A stretch of DNA of 64,000 bases from CACIAM-69d sp001698445 (GCF_043235035.1 NZ_JAZAQF010000086.1:248001-312000), one strand, 5' to 3'; counted from the stretch's first letter, positions 44,368 to 54,112 are shown. Notes: generated from the sequence alone by a model not told the origin. A program made the numbers and translations.

Positions 44368-45426
44368 ATGTTGGCTTATGGATTGGCGATTTTAGTGGCG
44401 ATCGGGAGCCTGTTGCTCTACGCGATCGCCCTGCGGTTTCCGATCCTGTCACGGCGTAGTGACGTGATTTGGAGCAGCTTTGGCCTGTTTTATGCCCTCG
44501 TGTTGTGGGTTTGCAGTGGTCAACTGCATGGGGCCGTGCTCCTCAGCCAAGGGGTGGTGGTGGGGTTGATTGCCTGGCAAGGGTGGCAAACCTTGGTGCT
44601 GCGCGAACAAGTGGCGCGATCGAGCCTGGATGAGGTGCTGGTTGCCGCATTGCCCCAGTTCGATCGTTGGGTCGGGCTGCTGAATCTCTTTCGCCCCAGC
44701 CAGCCTAACTTGACCGGTTGGCAAGCCTTCCGCCAATCCCTCACCGGTTTTGGGGTCGTGCTTTGGATCCAGATTCAGGGCAAATTGGCCAACCTGCGAG
44801 CTTCCCGATCGCCCGGCGGCAGTCCTGCCCCAACACCCAAGCCAGTACCCAACTCAGCAGCCAAGCCAAACCCAGCACCCAACCCAACGTCACCCCCGAC
44901 CAACCCCGCCCCCGCACCGCCCGCTCCGGTCAGCCCCACCACAGGCAGCACAGGGCAAAGTGCAGAGCAAAGCGCAGGACAAAACGCAGGACAAAGCGCA
45001 GGACAAAGCGCAGGGCAACCGGTTTACGTGCGCAAGAAATATCGCCAACCACCGGAAGGTGCGCCCCCAAACCAGGCTACGCCGTCACCTGCTCCCTCCC
45101 CTGAGCTTGTACCCGAGGGTTCCAAGCCCGTTTACGTGCGCAAAAAATATCGTCAGGCCCTGGAAAACTCATCTTCTGTCCCCAGTGCAAATCCTGTCCC
45201 CAGTGCAAATCCCGTAACGCCTGCCAATGCATCGGCGGATTCACCGTCGCCCGCTGCTGCAAGACCGGACAATTCAGCACCGATCGCCCCCAGACCACCC
45301 CGCCCCCGACCCACCCCCTCGCGCACGGTCAAACTCGACGGAGCCAATTTGCCCGATGAGGTGGTGGTGGATTACGAAGAGTTGCCCCCACGCCCGCCGC
45401 GGCCCCGTCGTCCACCGGCCGGATAA
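44368..45426 (+). CDS. ycf66: Ycf66 family protein
   Basis: The first ~100 residues are the Ycf66 domain with three hydrophobic segments (LAYGLAILVAIGSLLLYAIAL; SSFGLFYALVLWVCSGQL; VLLSQGVVVGLIAWQGWQTL). The rest (about 150-352) is a low-complexity Pro/Ala/Ser/Gln tail, with a SAGQ-type repeat encoded by a 12-nt array and two copies of the 10-residue motif PVYVRKKYRQ (codons at 45019-45048 and 45127-45156). Ycf66 is found in cyanobacteria and chloroplasts; its role is unknown. It follows the DUF3172 gene closely and may be co-transcribed. Confidence 0.9.
   Translation: MLAYGLAILVAIGSLLLYAIALRFPILSRRSDVIWSSFGLFYALVLWVCSGQLHGAVLLSQGVVVGLIAWQGWQTLVLREQVARSSLDEVLVAALPQFDRWVGLLNLFRPSQPNLTGWQAFRQSLTGFGVVLWIQIQGKLANLRASRSPGGSPAPTPKPVPNSAAKPNPAPNPTSPPTNPAPAPPAPVSPTTGSTGQSAEQSAGQNAGQSAGQSAGQPVYVRKKYRQPPEGAPPNQATPSPAPSPELVPEGSKPVYVRKKYRQALENSSSVPSANPVPSANPVTPANASADSPSPAAARPDNSAPIAPRPPRPRPTPSRTVKLDGANLPDEVVVDYEELPPRPPRPRRPPAG
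44955..45018 (+). repeat. 12-nt tandem array inside ycf66
   Basis: Five to six units close to CAAAGCGCAGGA, in frame, encoding (S/N)AGQ-type tetrapeptides. Such arrays vary in copy number between strains by slippage. Confidence 0.8.
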
Positions 45427-45606
45427 GGGAAGTTTTGGTGGTTCGGGAGGAACCGATTCGCGCTCTTTCGCTCCTCAAACGGGTCAAAGCAAGCCGCTAC
45501 AATGGTTAACAGCCGTGCTGAACGGTTGTTGGCCGCGTTCTGGTGAACAGCAGGAGCCAACCATGCTGGTTAACAGCGCTGAAGTTTGTTTTTGAGTGCC
45601 TGCCCC

Positions 45607-46401
45607 GTGAGTTCCACCGTTCCTCCAGCGCGATCGACCTTGCAACCCGCCATTTCCCTGAGCAACGTCACCAAGGCCTTTTCCACGGGAACCGTTGCCC
45701 TACAAGATGTGTCCCTCACGATCCACGAGGGCGAATTTTTGAGCTTGGTGGGGCCCTCCGGTTGTGGGAAAAGCACCATTTTGAGCCTGATTGCGGGTCT
45801 GAGCAGCCCCACCCAAGGGGATTTGACTTGGCAGATGCCGGACGCTCGCCGGAATTTGGCCTTTGTGTTCCAAGATTCTGCCCTGCTGCCTTGGGCAACG
45901 GTGCAGGAAAATATTCGGTTGCCATTGAAGTTGGCGGGAATTTCCCGATCGGCCAGCGAAGACCGCGTGGCGGAGGCGATCGAGCTGGTGGGGTTAAAGG
46001 GGTTTGAAAAATCCTTTCCCCGGCAACTCTCCGGCGGGATGAAAATGCGGGTTTCAATCGCCCGGGCGATCGTCACCCAACCCAAGGTGTTGTTGATGGA
46101 TGAACCCTTTGGGGCCCTTGATGAAATTACTCGCAACAAACTGAATGAAGACGTGATGAATTTGTGGCATCAAAAGCGTTGGACGATCGCTTTTGTGACC
46201 CACAACATCTACGAAGCCGTTTATCTGTCAACGCGGGTGGCGGTAATGGGGGTTAATCCCGGGCGCATCGTCACGGAGTTAGATATTCCTGAACCCTATC
46301 CCCGATCGGAAACCTTCCGTCAATCTCCAACTTTTGGGCAATATCGCTATCAACTGGCGGAAGCATTGGCCCTCGGAATGGGTGCGACGGTTCCCTTGTA
46401 A
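45607..46401 (+). CDS. ABC transporter ATP-binding protein (NrtD/SsuB/TauB class)
   Basis: A 264-residue ATPase from GTG 45607 (the frame is open to a TTG at 45586). Walker A GPSGCGKST, signature LSGGMKMRVSIARAI, Walker B VLLMDEPFGALD. Class members import nitrate, sulfonates, taurine or thiamin precursors. The permease gene follows 271 bp later, which is a long gap for an operon. No binding-protein gene is in the neighbourhood. Two direct repeats GGTTAACAGC...GCTGAA lie upstream at about 45503-45522 and 45568-45585. Confidence 0.85.
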   Translation: MSSTVPPARSTLQPAISLSNVTKAFSTGTVALQDVSLTIHEGEFLSLVGPSGCGKSTILSLIAGLSSPTQGDLTWQMPDARRNLAFVFQDSALLPWATVQENIRLPLKLAGISRSASEDRVAEAIELVGLKGFEKSFPRQLSGGMKMRVSIARAIVTQPKVLLMDEPFGALDEITRNKLNEDVMNLWHQKRWTIAFVTHNIYEAVYLSTRVAVMGVNPGRIVTELDIPEPYPRSETFRQSPTFGQYRYQLAEALALGMGATVPL

Positions 46402-46411
46402 GGGTGTCAAT

Positions 46412-46447
46412 GTGAATTGCACCAAGGTAAATTGCACCAAGGTAAAT
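46412..46447 (+). repeat. 15-bp tandem repeat between ABC genes
   Basis: AATTGCACCAAGGTA is repeated twice, followed by a partial third unit (AATTTTGC). It lies just after the ATPase stop. Confidence 0.6.
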
Positions 46448-46672
46448 TTTGCGAATTTGCCCCAATTTACTCAAAGTTGACTGAGCATTAACTGAGTTTG
46501 GACTGCAAAATTCTGGTTTTGAATGGCTGGGAAACTCCTTAAAATTATCCCAGAACCGCCTAGCGATCCGTTAGAAGCTGCTTGAGAACTGCTGAAAACC
46601 CGCTGAAAGATCGGTTTTGAGCATTCCTTCCTGATCCTGAATCTTCTGAATTATTCCCACAATTTGAAGCCT

Positions 46673-47506
46673 ATGAGTCGCAGTCGTTCTCCCCTAATTC
46701 CCAAGCGATCGCTCATTCAGCGCGTTTTTTCTGCCGACGTGCTAGCCCCCTTGGGGGTGGGACTGGTCTTTCTGTTGGCTTGGGATTTATTTGTACAAAT
46801 CACTGGACTGCCTCCCTATCTACTCCCTCGGCCTGGCTTGGTGTTGCAAACCCTATTTGAAAACTGGAATGAGCTGTTTTCGGCCTTGATGGTGACGTTG
46901 CAAATTACGATCATTGCGTTTTTGGCGGCGGCGGTTTCCGGCCTAGGGATCTCGGTGCTGTTTACGGTGAACAAGTGGATTGAACGGAGCCTGTTTCCCT
47001 ATGCGGTGATTTTGCAAACCACGCCCTTGGTGGCGATCGCGCCGCTGATTGTGATTTGGCTTAAGGATAATACGCTGGGGGCATTGGTGCTTTGTGCCTG
47101 GATTGCGGCCTTTTTTCCGGTGGTTGCTAACACCACCTTGGGGTTGAACAGTGTCGATCGCAACCTAACTAACCTCTTCAAGCTCTATAACACCAATCCT
47201 TGGCAGCGATTGATTTATCTTCGGTTACCCAGCGCATTGCCCTACTTTCTGGGGGGGTTACGAATCAGCGGTGGCCTGTCCTTAATTGGAGCCGTGGTGG
47301 CGGAATTTGTGGCCGGAACCGGTGGCGCAAAATCAGGCATTGCCTATCAAATTCTGATTGCTAGTTACAATTTGCAAATTCCGAAAATGTTTGCGGCCTT
47401 GTTGTTGGTGACGGGCTTGGGTATTTTGATTTTTGTGGGTCTTTCGGCCCTGTCCGATGCCCTTCTCAAAGATTGGCATGAAAGTGCTGTCAAGCAGGAA
47501 AGTTAA
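46673..47506 (+). CDS. ABC transporter permease (SsuC/TauC/ThiX class)
   Basis: The 277-residue membrane protein has about six hydrophobic segments, beginning with PLGVGLVFLLAWDLFVQITG, and the coupling-loop block FKLYNTNPWQRLIYLRLPSALPYFLGGLRI. The substrate is not evident; the ThiXYZ (pyrimidine) and SsuABC (sulfonate) groups are both possible. ATG 46673 replaces a TTG three codons earlier. It should form a transporter with the preceding ATPase, with the binding protein encoded elsewhere. Confidence 0.85.
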   Translation: MSRSRSPLIPKRSLIQRVFSADVLAPLGVGLVFLLAWDLFVQITGLPPYLLPRPGLVLQTLFENWNELFSALMVTLQITIIAFLAAAVSGLGISVLFTVNKWIERSLFPYAVILQTTPLVAIAPLIVIWLKDNTLGALVLCAWIAAFFPVVANTTLGLNSVDRNLTNLFKLYNTNPWQRLIYLRLPSALPYFLGGLRISGGLSLIGAVVAEFVAGTGGAKSGIAYQILIASYNLQIPKMFAALLLVTGLGILIFVGLSALSDALLKDWHESAVKQES

Positions 47507-47618
47507 GTGACTTGAAAGGGTAGCTTGAAGGCGCTTGAAAGTGGCTGACTTCCAAGTCCTGATTTGCAAACAATCTCCCAACAATCAAACCCTGAAATTG
47601 AGCCTTGAAATTATCCCC

Positions 47619-48200
47619 ATGACCGCCCCCTCACCCGTTGAAAATGCTCCTCAGTCGATCGCCCTGGTGGCTCCGACCCCGATGGAAGGGTTTGAGTTGC
47701 CCTCGATGGTGAGCGATTTGGCAGGGCTGCAACGGGCGATCGCCCAGGATCCCGATCGCTGGCGACCGTTGGTGTTCACCAATGGCTGTTTTGATTTGCT
47801 CCATGCGGGCCATGTGCGCTACCTGAATGCGGCGCGCGCGTTGGGGCGATCGTTGGTGGTGGGGTTGAACAGTGATCAATCGGTGGCGGGCTTGAAACCA
47901 GCGCGGCCCGGGTTTCCCCCTCGCCCGATCGTGCCCCAAGCCCAGCGGGCGGAGGTATTGTTGGCGTTGCGGGCGGTGGCGGCGGTGGTGATTTTTGAGC
48001 AACCCACGGCCACGGCACTGATCGAAGCGTTGCAACCCGACATCTATGTCAAAGGGGGCGATTATCGGGTGGAAACCTTGCCGGAAGCGCCGGCCGTCTT
48101 TGCCGGAGGTGGCCGCATTGAGCTGGTGAAAATTGAAGTGCCCAGCAGCACCAGCGGTTTGGTGGAGCGAATTTTGGCGGCCCGTCCCCAGGAGCCATAG
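47619..48200 (+). CDS. RfaE2/HldE-C-like nucleotidyltransferase
   Basis: The 193-residue product has the cytidylyltransferase core: FTNGCFDLLHAGHVRYLNAARALG (GCFDxxHxGH) and LNSDQSVAGLKPARP, and the later VKGGDY and STSGLVERIL (the ISTS-type motif). It matches the ADP-heptose synthase nucleotidyltransferase domain as a stand-alone protein. ATG 47619 is the first start after the unconserved part; the frame is open another 28 codons upstream. The xseA ATG is 3 bp after its stop, so they share a transcript. Confidence 0.88.
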   Translation: MTAPSPVENAPQSIALVAPTPMEGFELPSMVSDLAGLQRAIAQDPDRWRPLVFTNGCFDLLHAGHVRYLNAARALGRSLVVGLNSDQSVAGLKPARPGFPPRPIVPQAQRAEVLLALRAVAAVVIFEQPTATALIEALQPDIYVKGGDYRVETLPEAPAVFAGGGRIELVKIEVPSSTSGLVERILAARPQEP

Positions 48201-48203
48201 GCT

Positions 48204-49484
48204 ATGGCGGAAGATTGGGCTGCGGAGTTGCCCCCCAGCAGCGCCACGGAACCTTGGTCAGTGGCCACCCTCAACCAGTGGCTGAAGGATTGTGTGGAGG
48301 CGGAACCGGCGCTTCATCGGGTTTGGGTGATGGGGGAGGTGTCCAGCGCCAAGCCATTTCCCAGCGGCATCTATTTCACTTTGACCGATCGGGAGGCAAC
48401 GGCCGCGATCGGCTGCGTGGTGTGGCGAGGCCAGGTCGATCGACTGGCGAGCTTGCCCGAACCGGGTCAGCAGGTAATCGCCTTGGGAGAATTGCAGCTT
48501 TGGCCCAAACGAGGCGAGCTGAAACTAGTGATCTGGCAACTGCTGCCGGCCGGGGCAGGTTTGCAGGCGTTGCGAATGCAACAGCTCCACGATCGCCTGG
48601 CCGCCGAAGGGTTGTTTGATCCCGATCGCCGCCGGCCATTGCCCGCTTTTCCCCAAACCGTGGCGGTGATCACGTCTCCCCGCGCGGCGGCCTGGGGAGA
48701 CATCCAGCGCACCTTGCTTCAGCGCCATCCCGGCTTGCGGGTGTTGTTTGTGCCCGCTTTGGTGCAGGGCGATCGGGCCCCGATCAGTCTGATGCGGGCG
48801 ATCGCGCAAGTGGTGGTGGATGGTCGAGCCGATTTGCTGATTTTGGCTCGGGGCGGCGGGGCCACGGAGGATCTATCCTGCTTCAACGATGAGCAACTGG
48901 TGCGCACCCTGGCAGATTGTCCGATTCCAGTGATCACCGGCATTGGTCACCAACGGGATCAGTCCCTTTGCGATCGGGTGGCGGACTGGTGTGCCCACAC
49001 GCCCACGGCCGCAGCGGAGCGGGCCGTGCCGAGCCTGGTGGAGTTGCGCAACCGCTGGGCTGAACAGGCCTTGGGCCTGAAGTTAGCCATGGATCGCTAC
49101 TTACAAGACCGAGTCGATCGGGTCGATCTGCTCCAGCAACGATTGGGACGGCTGCGCCCCGATCGCCAATGGCAGCGGGAAACGGAGCGGCTGGCGGATC
49201 TTCGGCGGCGGCTGAGCATGGCCATGCAACACCGGCTCGATCGGGAACAGCAACGGCAACAGGCCCTCAACCAGGCCTTGCGATCGCTGGATCCAAACCA
49301 AGTGTTGCAACGGGGCTATAGCTTGGTGCGCGATGATCAAGGGGCGATCGTTCGGCGGGCAGCCCAAACCCAACCGGGCGATCAACTCCGAATTCAGTTA
49401 GCCGATGGGTGGTTAGAGGTGAAGGTGGTTCCACCCCCGCCCCCGATCGCGCAACTCTCGATCGACCTTGATCCGCCGCCCTGA
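48204..49484 (+). CDS. xseA: Exodeoxyribonuclease VII large subunit
   Basis: XseA is the large subunit of ExoVII, which degrades single-stranded DNA. The 426-residue protein has an OB-fold N-terminus (VWVMGEVSSAKPFPSGIYFTLTD), the catalytic block VAVITSPRAAAWGDI, ILARGGGATEDLSCFNDEQLVR and TGIGHQRDQSLCDRVAD, and a coiled-coil C-terminal part. The small subunit gene xseB does not follow; instead a palindromic repeat and the convergent secA come next. Confidence 0.94.
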   Translation: MAEDWAAELPPSSATEPWSVATLNQWLKDCVEAEPALHRVWVMGEVSSAKPFPSGIYFTLTDREATAAIGCVVWRGQVDRLASLPEPGQQVIALGELQLWPKRGELKLVIWQLLPAGAGLQALRMQQLHDRLAAEGLFDPDRRRPLPAFPQTVAVITSPRAAAWGDIQRTLLQRHPGLRVLFVPALVQGDRAPISLMRAIAQVVVDGRADLLILARGGGATEDLSCFNDEQLVRTLADCPIPVITGIGHQRDQSLCDRVADWCAHTPTAAAERAVPSLVELRNRWAEQALGLKLAMDRYLQDRVDRVDLLQQRLGRLRPDRQWQRETERLADLRRRLSMAMQHRLDREQQRQQALNQALRSLDPNQVLQRGYSLVRDDQGAIVRRAAQTQPGDQLRIQLADGWLEVKVVPPPPPIAQLSIDLDPPP

Positions 49485-49556
49485 GAGGATGTCTGCACAA
49501 TCAAAACGGCAACCTTGTGAATCTCGATCAATCAACACAGACAGGCGATCAACACA

Positions 49557-49625
49557 GACAAGGGGCTTCAGCCCCTTGCCTAGACGACGACTAGTGTTTT
49601 GCAAGCGTCCCAAGTGACTCCTCAG
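49557..49625. repeat. Dispersed palindromic repeat, family B copy 2
   Basis: CAAGGGGCT-TC-AGCCCCTTG (49559-49578) forms a hairpin and is followed by sequence aligning with 4535-4586 (ACTAGTGTTTTGC...CGTCCCAAGTGACT). It lies between the convergent xseA and secA and is well placed to terminate both. Confidence 0.7.
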
Positions 49626-49653
49626 ATATCCTCTCGGGCTGTCGAAATCCGCC

Positions 49654-52458
49654 CTAAACCGTTTCCGGTTCGCGTTCCTGGACTTGCGGTTGGAATTGGA
49701 ACAGGGAATAAACCACATTCCGGCGCATGTTGGTCATCATGTCCAAGAAGAGTTCATAGCCTTCGCTCTTATATTCCACCAGCGGATCCTTCTGGCCATA
49801 GCCGCGCAGGCCCACCGTTTCCCGCAGCGCATCCATATGCTGCAAGTGCTCGCGCCAGAGGGTGTCAATTTGCTGAAGGATGAAATAGCGTTCCGCGTCG
49901 CGCATCAGGCCAGGGCGCAGGCTGTCGATTTGCCCTTCCTTGATGTCATAGGCAATCCGCACTTGCTCGGCCAGGAAGGTCTTGATTTCCGTGGGGTTGA
50001 AATCCTCAATCTGCTGGGGAGTCAGGTCTTGGATGGTGCTGACAAATTCCTTTACCTTGTCCACCATCTTCTCCAGATTCCACTCCTCCGCTGGCAAATC
50101 GGGATTCACATAGGCATCCACAATGTCGAACATTGTCCGCTCGGCATATTCAATCACCCGCTCTTTCAGGTCTTCCCCTTCAAGGACGCGGCGGCGCTCG
50201 GCATAGATGGCCCGACGCTGGTTATTCATCACCTCGTCGTATTCAAAAACCTGCTTCCGAATGTCGTAGTAATAGGTTTCGACTTTCCGTTGGGCCCCTT
50301 CGAGCGATCGGGTCAGCATTCCCGACTCGATCGGCATGTCCTCTTCCACACGGAACATTTGCATCAGGCCGGCCACCCGATCGCCCCCAAAGATCCGCAG
50401 CAGGTTATCTTCCAAGCTCAGGAAAAACCGAGTGGAACCGGGGTCACCTTGGCGGCCTGCCCGCCCGCGCAACTGGTTATCAATCCGGCGCGATTCGTGG
50501 CGCTCCGTCCCGATCACATGCAGGCCACCCAGTTGGATCACCTCTTCATGTTCACTGTCGGTGAAAGCTTCGTATTCCCGGCGAATTTGGTTGTAGGCTT
50601 CCCGCAGACCTTGCACCACTTCATTATCGGTGGGGGCCTTTTCCGAGGCGATCGCCAACAGTTCTTCGGCTTCTAGCTCCGGGAGCGATCGCTCGCCATA
50701 GGTCTTGACCGCAAAGGCCACCGCATCCTTCAGCATCTTCTCCGCCTCGGTCGTAATTGGCGTGGGGAAAATTTCCGGAGCCGCTTGCCAGGTTTTGCGC
50801 TTCTTGCCCGAGTTGCCAAAGCCCTGGGCTTTTTGCCGGCCACTCAGGCCCGCCACCTGCATCACCTCAAACTCATCTTCCTCTTCCAGGCGCACCAGCT
50901 TGGGCATCAGGTACTCCCGCACCTTCAGCCGGGCCATGTAGTCCGCGTTCCCGCCCAAGATGATATCCGTGCCGCGACCGGCCATGTTCGTGGCGATCGT
51001 CACAGCTCCGCGCCGCCCGGCCTGGGCCACGATTTCCGACTCCCGCTCCACGTTTTCCGGCTTGGCGTTCAGCAGGTTGTGGGGAATATTGCGCTCTGCC
51101 AGCAGTTCCGACAGCAATTCCGACTTTTCAACACTGGTGGTTCCCACCAACACGGGGCGACCCATTTCGTGCATTTCCAAGCACTCTTCGGCCACGGCCT
51201 TCCACTTGGCCACCTCGGTTTTGTAAACCACATCCGAGTAATTCTTCCGCGAGTTGGTGCGGTTGGTGGGGATGATCGTCACTTCCAGGTTGTAGATCTT
51301 CTCAAACTCGGCTTCTTCGGTTTTGGCCGTGCCGGTCATGCCCGCCAGCTTGGGATAGAGCAGGAAGAAGTTTTGATAGGTAATGGAGGCGAGAGTTTGG
51401 GTTTCGTTTTGGATTTCCACCCGCTCCTTGGCTTCGATCGCCTGGTGCAAGCCATCGCTCCAGCGGCGACCCGGCATCACCCGCCCAGTGAATTCATCCA
51501 CAATCACCACTTCCCCGGCCCGCACGATGTAGTTCACATCTCGCAGGTAGAGTTCCTTGGCCTTCAGGGCGTTGAAGATGTAGTGGGCCCAGGGATCTTG
51601 CGAATCAAACAGATCCGTAACCCCCAACATTTGCTCGGCGGCGATGAATCCCTCATCACTCATGATCACGTTGCGGGCTTTTTCGTCCACTTCGTAGTGG
51701 TCATCGCGCACCAGTTGCCGCACCAGCTCATCGGCGGTCAGATATTTTTCGGTGGGGCGATCGACCTGGCCGGAAATGATCAACGGGGTACGGGCCTCAT
51801 CAACCAGCACCGAATCCACTTCGTCAATCACGCAATAGTTAAAGGGCCGCTGCACCACTTCGTTGATGGTGGTGGCCATGTTGTCGCGCAGATAATCAAA
51901 CCCTAGCTCACTATTGGTGGCGTAGGTGATGTCGCAAGCATAGTTCCGGCGACGCTCTTCGGGACTCATGCCCTGCTGAATCAGCCCCACGGACAGGCCC
52001 AGGAACCGATGCACCTGGCCCATCCACTCGGCATCCCGGCGGGCCAAGTAATCGTTCACCGTCACCACATGCACCCCGCGCCCCGTGAGGGCGTTCAGGT
52101 AGGACGGCAGGGTGGCCACCAGGGTTTTTCCTTCCCCGGTTTTCATTTCTGCAATTTGCCCGTTGTGCAGCACGATGCCGCCCAGGAGTTGCACATCAAA
52201 GTGGCGCATTCCCAACACCCGCTTGCCCGCTTCGCGAACCACGGCAAAGGCTTCGGGCAGGATGTCGTCTAGCAGTTCCTTGCGTTCGCTGTCGTTGCGG
52301 GCTTGGGCCAGTTTTTGGCGAAATTCGGCGGTTTTGCCTCTGAGTTCGTCGTCCGACAGCTTCGCGATGTCCTCTTCAAGGAGGTTGACTTCCACCACGT
52401 CGGGTTGGAACCGCTTGAGTTTGCGGGCGTTGGGGTCTCCCAGCAGAGCTTTCAACAT
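49654..52458 (-). CDS. secA: Preprotein translocase ATPase SecA
   Basis: SecA is the motor that pushes preproteins through SecYEG. The 934-residue product has Walker A MKTGEGKT, DEAD-box region VIDEVDSVLVDEARTPL, TNMAGRGTDIILGG, and IGTERHESRRIDNQLRGRAGRQGDPGSTRFFLSLEDNLLRIFGG (motifs V/VI). The C-terminus ends in QPQVQEREPETV with no zinc-binding CxCx8C(H/C) tail, as is usual for cyanobacterial SecA. ATG 52458. The rlmD gene starts on the other strand 260 bp away. Confidence 0.97.
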   Translation of the reverse strand: MLKALLGDPNARKLKRFQPDVVEVNLLEEDIAKLSDDELRGKTAEFRQKLAQARNDSERKELLDDILPEAFAVVREAGKRVLGMRHFDVQLLGGIVLHNGQIAEMKTGEGKTLVATLPSYLNALTGRGVHVVTVNDYLARRDAEWMGQVHRFLGLSVGLIQQGMSPEERRRNYACDITYATNSELGFDYLRDNMATTINEVVQRPFNYCVIDEVDSVLVDEARTPLIISGQVDRPTEKYLTADELVRQLVRDDHYEVDEKARNVIMSDEGFIAAEQMLGVTDLFDSQDPWAHYIFNALKAKELYLRDVNYIVRAGEVVIVDEFTGRVMPGRRWSDGLHQAIEAKERVEIQNETQTLASITYQNFFLLYPKLAGMTGTAKTEEAEFEKIYNLEVTIIPTNRTNSRKNYSDVVYKTEVAKWKAVAEECLEMHEMGRPVLVGTTSVEKSELLSELLAERNIPHNLLNAKPENVERESEIVAQAGRRGAVTIATNMAGRGTDIILGGNADYMARLKVREYLMPKLVRLEEEDEFEVMQVAGLSGRQKAQGFGNSGKKRKTWQAAPEIFPTPITTEAEKMLKDAVAFAVKTYGERSLPELEAEELLAIASEKAPTDNEVVQGLREAYNQIRREYEAFTDSEHEEVIQLGGLHVIGTERHESRRIDNQLRGRAGRQGDPGSTRFFLSLEDNLLRIFGGDRVAGLMQMFRVEEDMPIESGMLTRSLEGAQRKVETYYYDIRKQVFEYDEVMNNQRRAIYAERRRVLEGEDLKERVIEYAERTMFDIVDAYVNPDLPAEEWNLEKMVDKVKEFVSTIQDLTPQQIEDFNPTEIKTFLAEQVRIAYDIKEGQIDSLRPGLMRDAERYFILQQIDTLWREHLQHMDALRETVGLRGYGQKDPLVEYKSEGYELFLDMMTNMRRNVVYSLFQFQPQVQEREPETV

Positions 52459-52717
52459 GGCAGGCGATCGGGTGGCGTACTAGGCGAGATAATGGGGGCC
52501 AATGCAGTTGGCCGGTGGCGATCGCCCGATCGAGCGTCATGACGCGATCGAGCTGTGGCGCGCCTCCATCGTATCACCGCACCTTTGCGCCGGGCCGGTT
52601 CGGTTTCCCGTCGCGGCCGGTGCAAGGGCACGATCGACCGGAGGCCCAGGGCCCACAACGCCACTCAACCGCATTGGCCCGCCGTTGCACGCTATTGAGA
52701 TTGAGGCCGATCGAGCC

Positions 52718-54112
52718 ATGACCACCACCCTTGACAATCAGATGAGCCAACCAGAATGGAAACAGGGGGCGGCGATCGAGCTGGAAATTACCGACCTGGC
52801 CGATTCGGGGGATGGCGTGGGCCGTTGGGCCGATCGGGTGGTGTTTGTGCCGGAAACCGTACCGGGCGACTACCTATCGGTGCGGCTGTTGCAGGTGAAG
52901 CCCACCTTTGCCCGGGCCAAAATTTTGTCGATTCTGGATCCTTCGCCCGATCGTGTCCGCCCCGGCTGCATCGTGGCGGACAAGTGCGGCGGTTGCCAAT
53001 GGCAGCATGTGGCCTATGGATCCCAACTGCTGGCCAAACAGCGACAGGTGGAACAGGCCCTCACCCGGCTCGGAGGCTTTGAAGAGCCGCCCGTTTTGCC
53101 CATTTTGGCCGCCGCTGCCCCCTTGGCCTACCGCAACAAAGCCACCTATCCCGTAGCTCCCGGCCCCGATGATCAAATTCGGGCGGGCTATTACCAAAAG
53201 GGCAGCCACAAAATTGTGAACCTGAACCAATGTCCCGTGCAGGACGATCGACTCGATCCCCTGCTGCGACAGGTGAAACAGGACTTGACCACCAGCGGTT
53301 GGGAACCCTACGACGAAACCACCCACACGGGCACGGTGCGTCACCTAGCCCTACGAATTGGGCGGCGCACGGGCGAAATGCTCCTCACCCTGGTGGTGCG
53401 CGACTGGGAAGCGCTGCCCGGTTTGGTCACCCAAGCGGAACTGTGGCGCGAGCAATTTCCGCAGTTGGTGGGGGTCTGTGTGAACCAGCAGCCCCAGCGC
53501 AACAATGTGATTTTTGGGCCCGAAACCCGCTGCGTTCTGGGGCGGCCGGCCCTGGAGGAACACCTGAATGGGTTGGTGTTTGAAATCCGCCCGGAAACCT
53601 TCTTTCAGGTGAACACCGACCAAACGGAAGAACTGCTGAAAACCATTCACCAACAACTGGCCCTGACTGGCCGGGAAATTTTGGTGGATGCCTATTGCGG
53701 CGTGGGAACCCTGACCTTGCCCTTGGCCCAGCGAGCCGGCCGGGCGATCGGGATTGAAGCCCAAGCGGAAGCCGTCACCCAAGCCCGCCACAACGCCGAA
53801 CGCAACCAGCTCACCAACGTTGAATTTCAGGTGGGGAAAGTGGCGGATCTGCTGCCCCAATTGGGACTGCAACCGGACGTGGTGTTGTTGGATCCGCCCC
53901 GAAAAGGTTGTGAGCCGGGCGTGATTGAAGCCTTACGGGCGATCGCCCCGGCACGAATTGTTTACATGAGCTGCAAGCCGGCCACCCTGGCCCGAGATTT
54001 GAAGCTGCTCTGTGAACAAGGGCAATATCAGCTCGATCGGGTGCAGCCAGCGGACTTTTTCCCCCAAACGCCCCATGTGGAATGTGTCGCCTTTTTGAGT
54101 GAGCACCGTTGA
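52718..54112 (+). CDS. rlmD: 23S rRNA (uracil-5-)-methyltransferase (TrmA/RlmD family)
   Basis: A 464-residue enzyme from ATG 52718 that methylates a uracil in 23S rRNA (or tRNA) with SAM. It has a TRAM domain near residues 10-70, the 4Fe-4S cysteine set CIVADKCGGCQW, the SAM loop VDAYCGVGTLTLPLA, DPPRKGCEPGV and the catalytic region YMSCKPATLARDL. An upstream start at 52502 would add 72 residues rich in Arg/Gly that are not part of the family. RlmD is the usual name for this type; RlmC and TrmA are alternatives. Confidence 0.9.
   Translation: MTTTLDNQMSQPEWKQGAAIELEITDLADSGDGVGRWADRVVFVPETVPGDYLSVRLLQVKPTFARAKILSILDPSPDRVRPGCIVADKCGGCQWQHVAYGSQLLAKQRQVEQALTRLGGFEEPPVLPILAAAAPLAYRNKATYPVAPGPDDQIRAGYYQKGSHKIVNLNQCPVQDDRLDPLLRQVKQDLTTSGWEPYDETTHTGTVRHLALRIGRRTGEMLLTLVVRDWEALPGLVTQAELWREQFPQLVGVCVNQQPQRNNVIFGPETRCVLGRPALEEHLNGLVFEIRPETFFQVNTDQTEELLKTIHQQLALTGREILVDAYCGVGTLTLPLAQRAGRAIGIEAQAEAVTQARHNAERNQLTNVEFQVGKVADLLPQLGLQPDVVLLDPPRKGCEPGVIEALRAIAPARIVYMSCKPATLARDLKLLCEQGQYQLDRVQPADFFPQTPHVECVAFLSEHR

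Noticed and set aside
44955..45018. Possible CRISPR-like array
   Set aside because: Units are 12 nt with no spacers and are in frame inside ycf66; no CRISPR array or cas gene is seen in the window.
49684..51906. Two long plus-strand open frames (330 and 373 codons)
   Set aside because: Both are antisense shadows of secA, with His/Gln-rich composition typical of antisense translation in GC-rich DNA.
52502..52717. N-terminal extension of rlmD
   Set aside because: The frame is open, but the 72 residues are Arg/Gly-rich and outside the family; ATG 52718 gives normal length.
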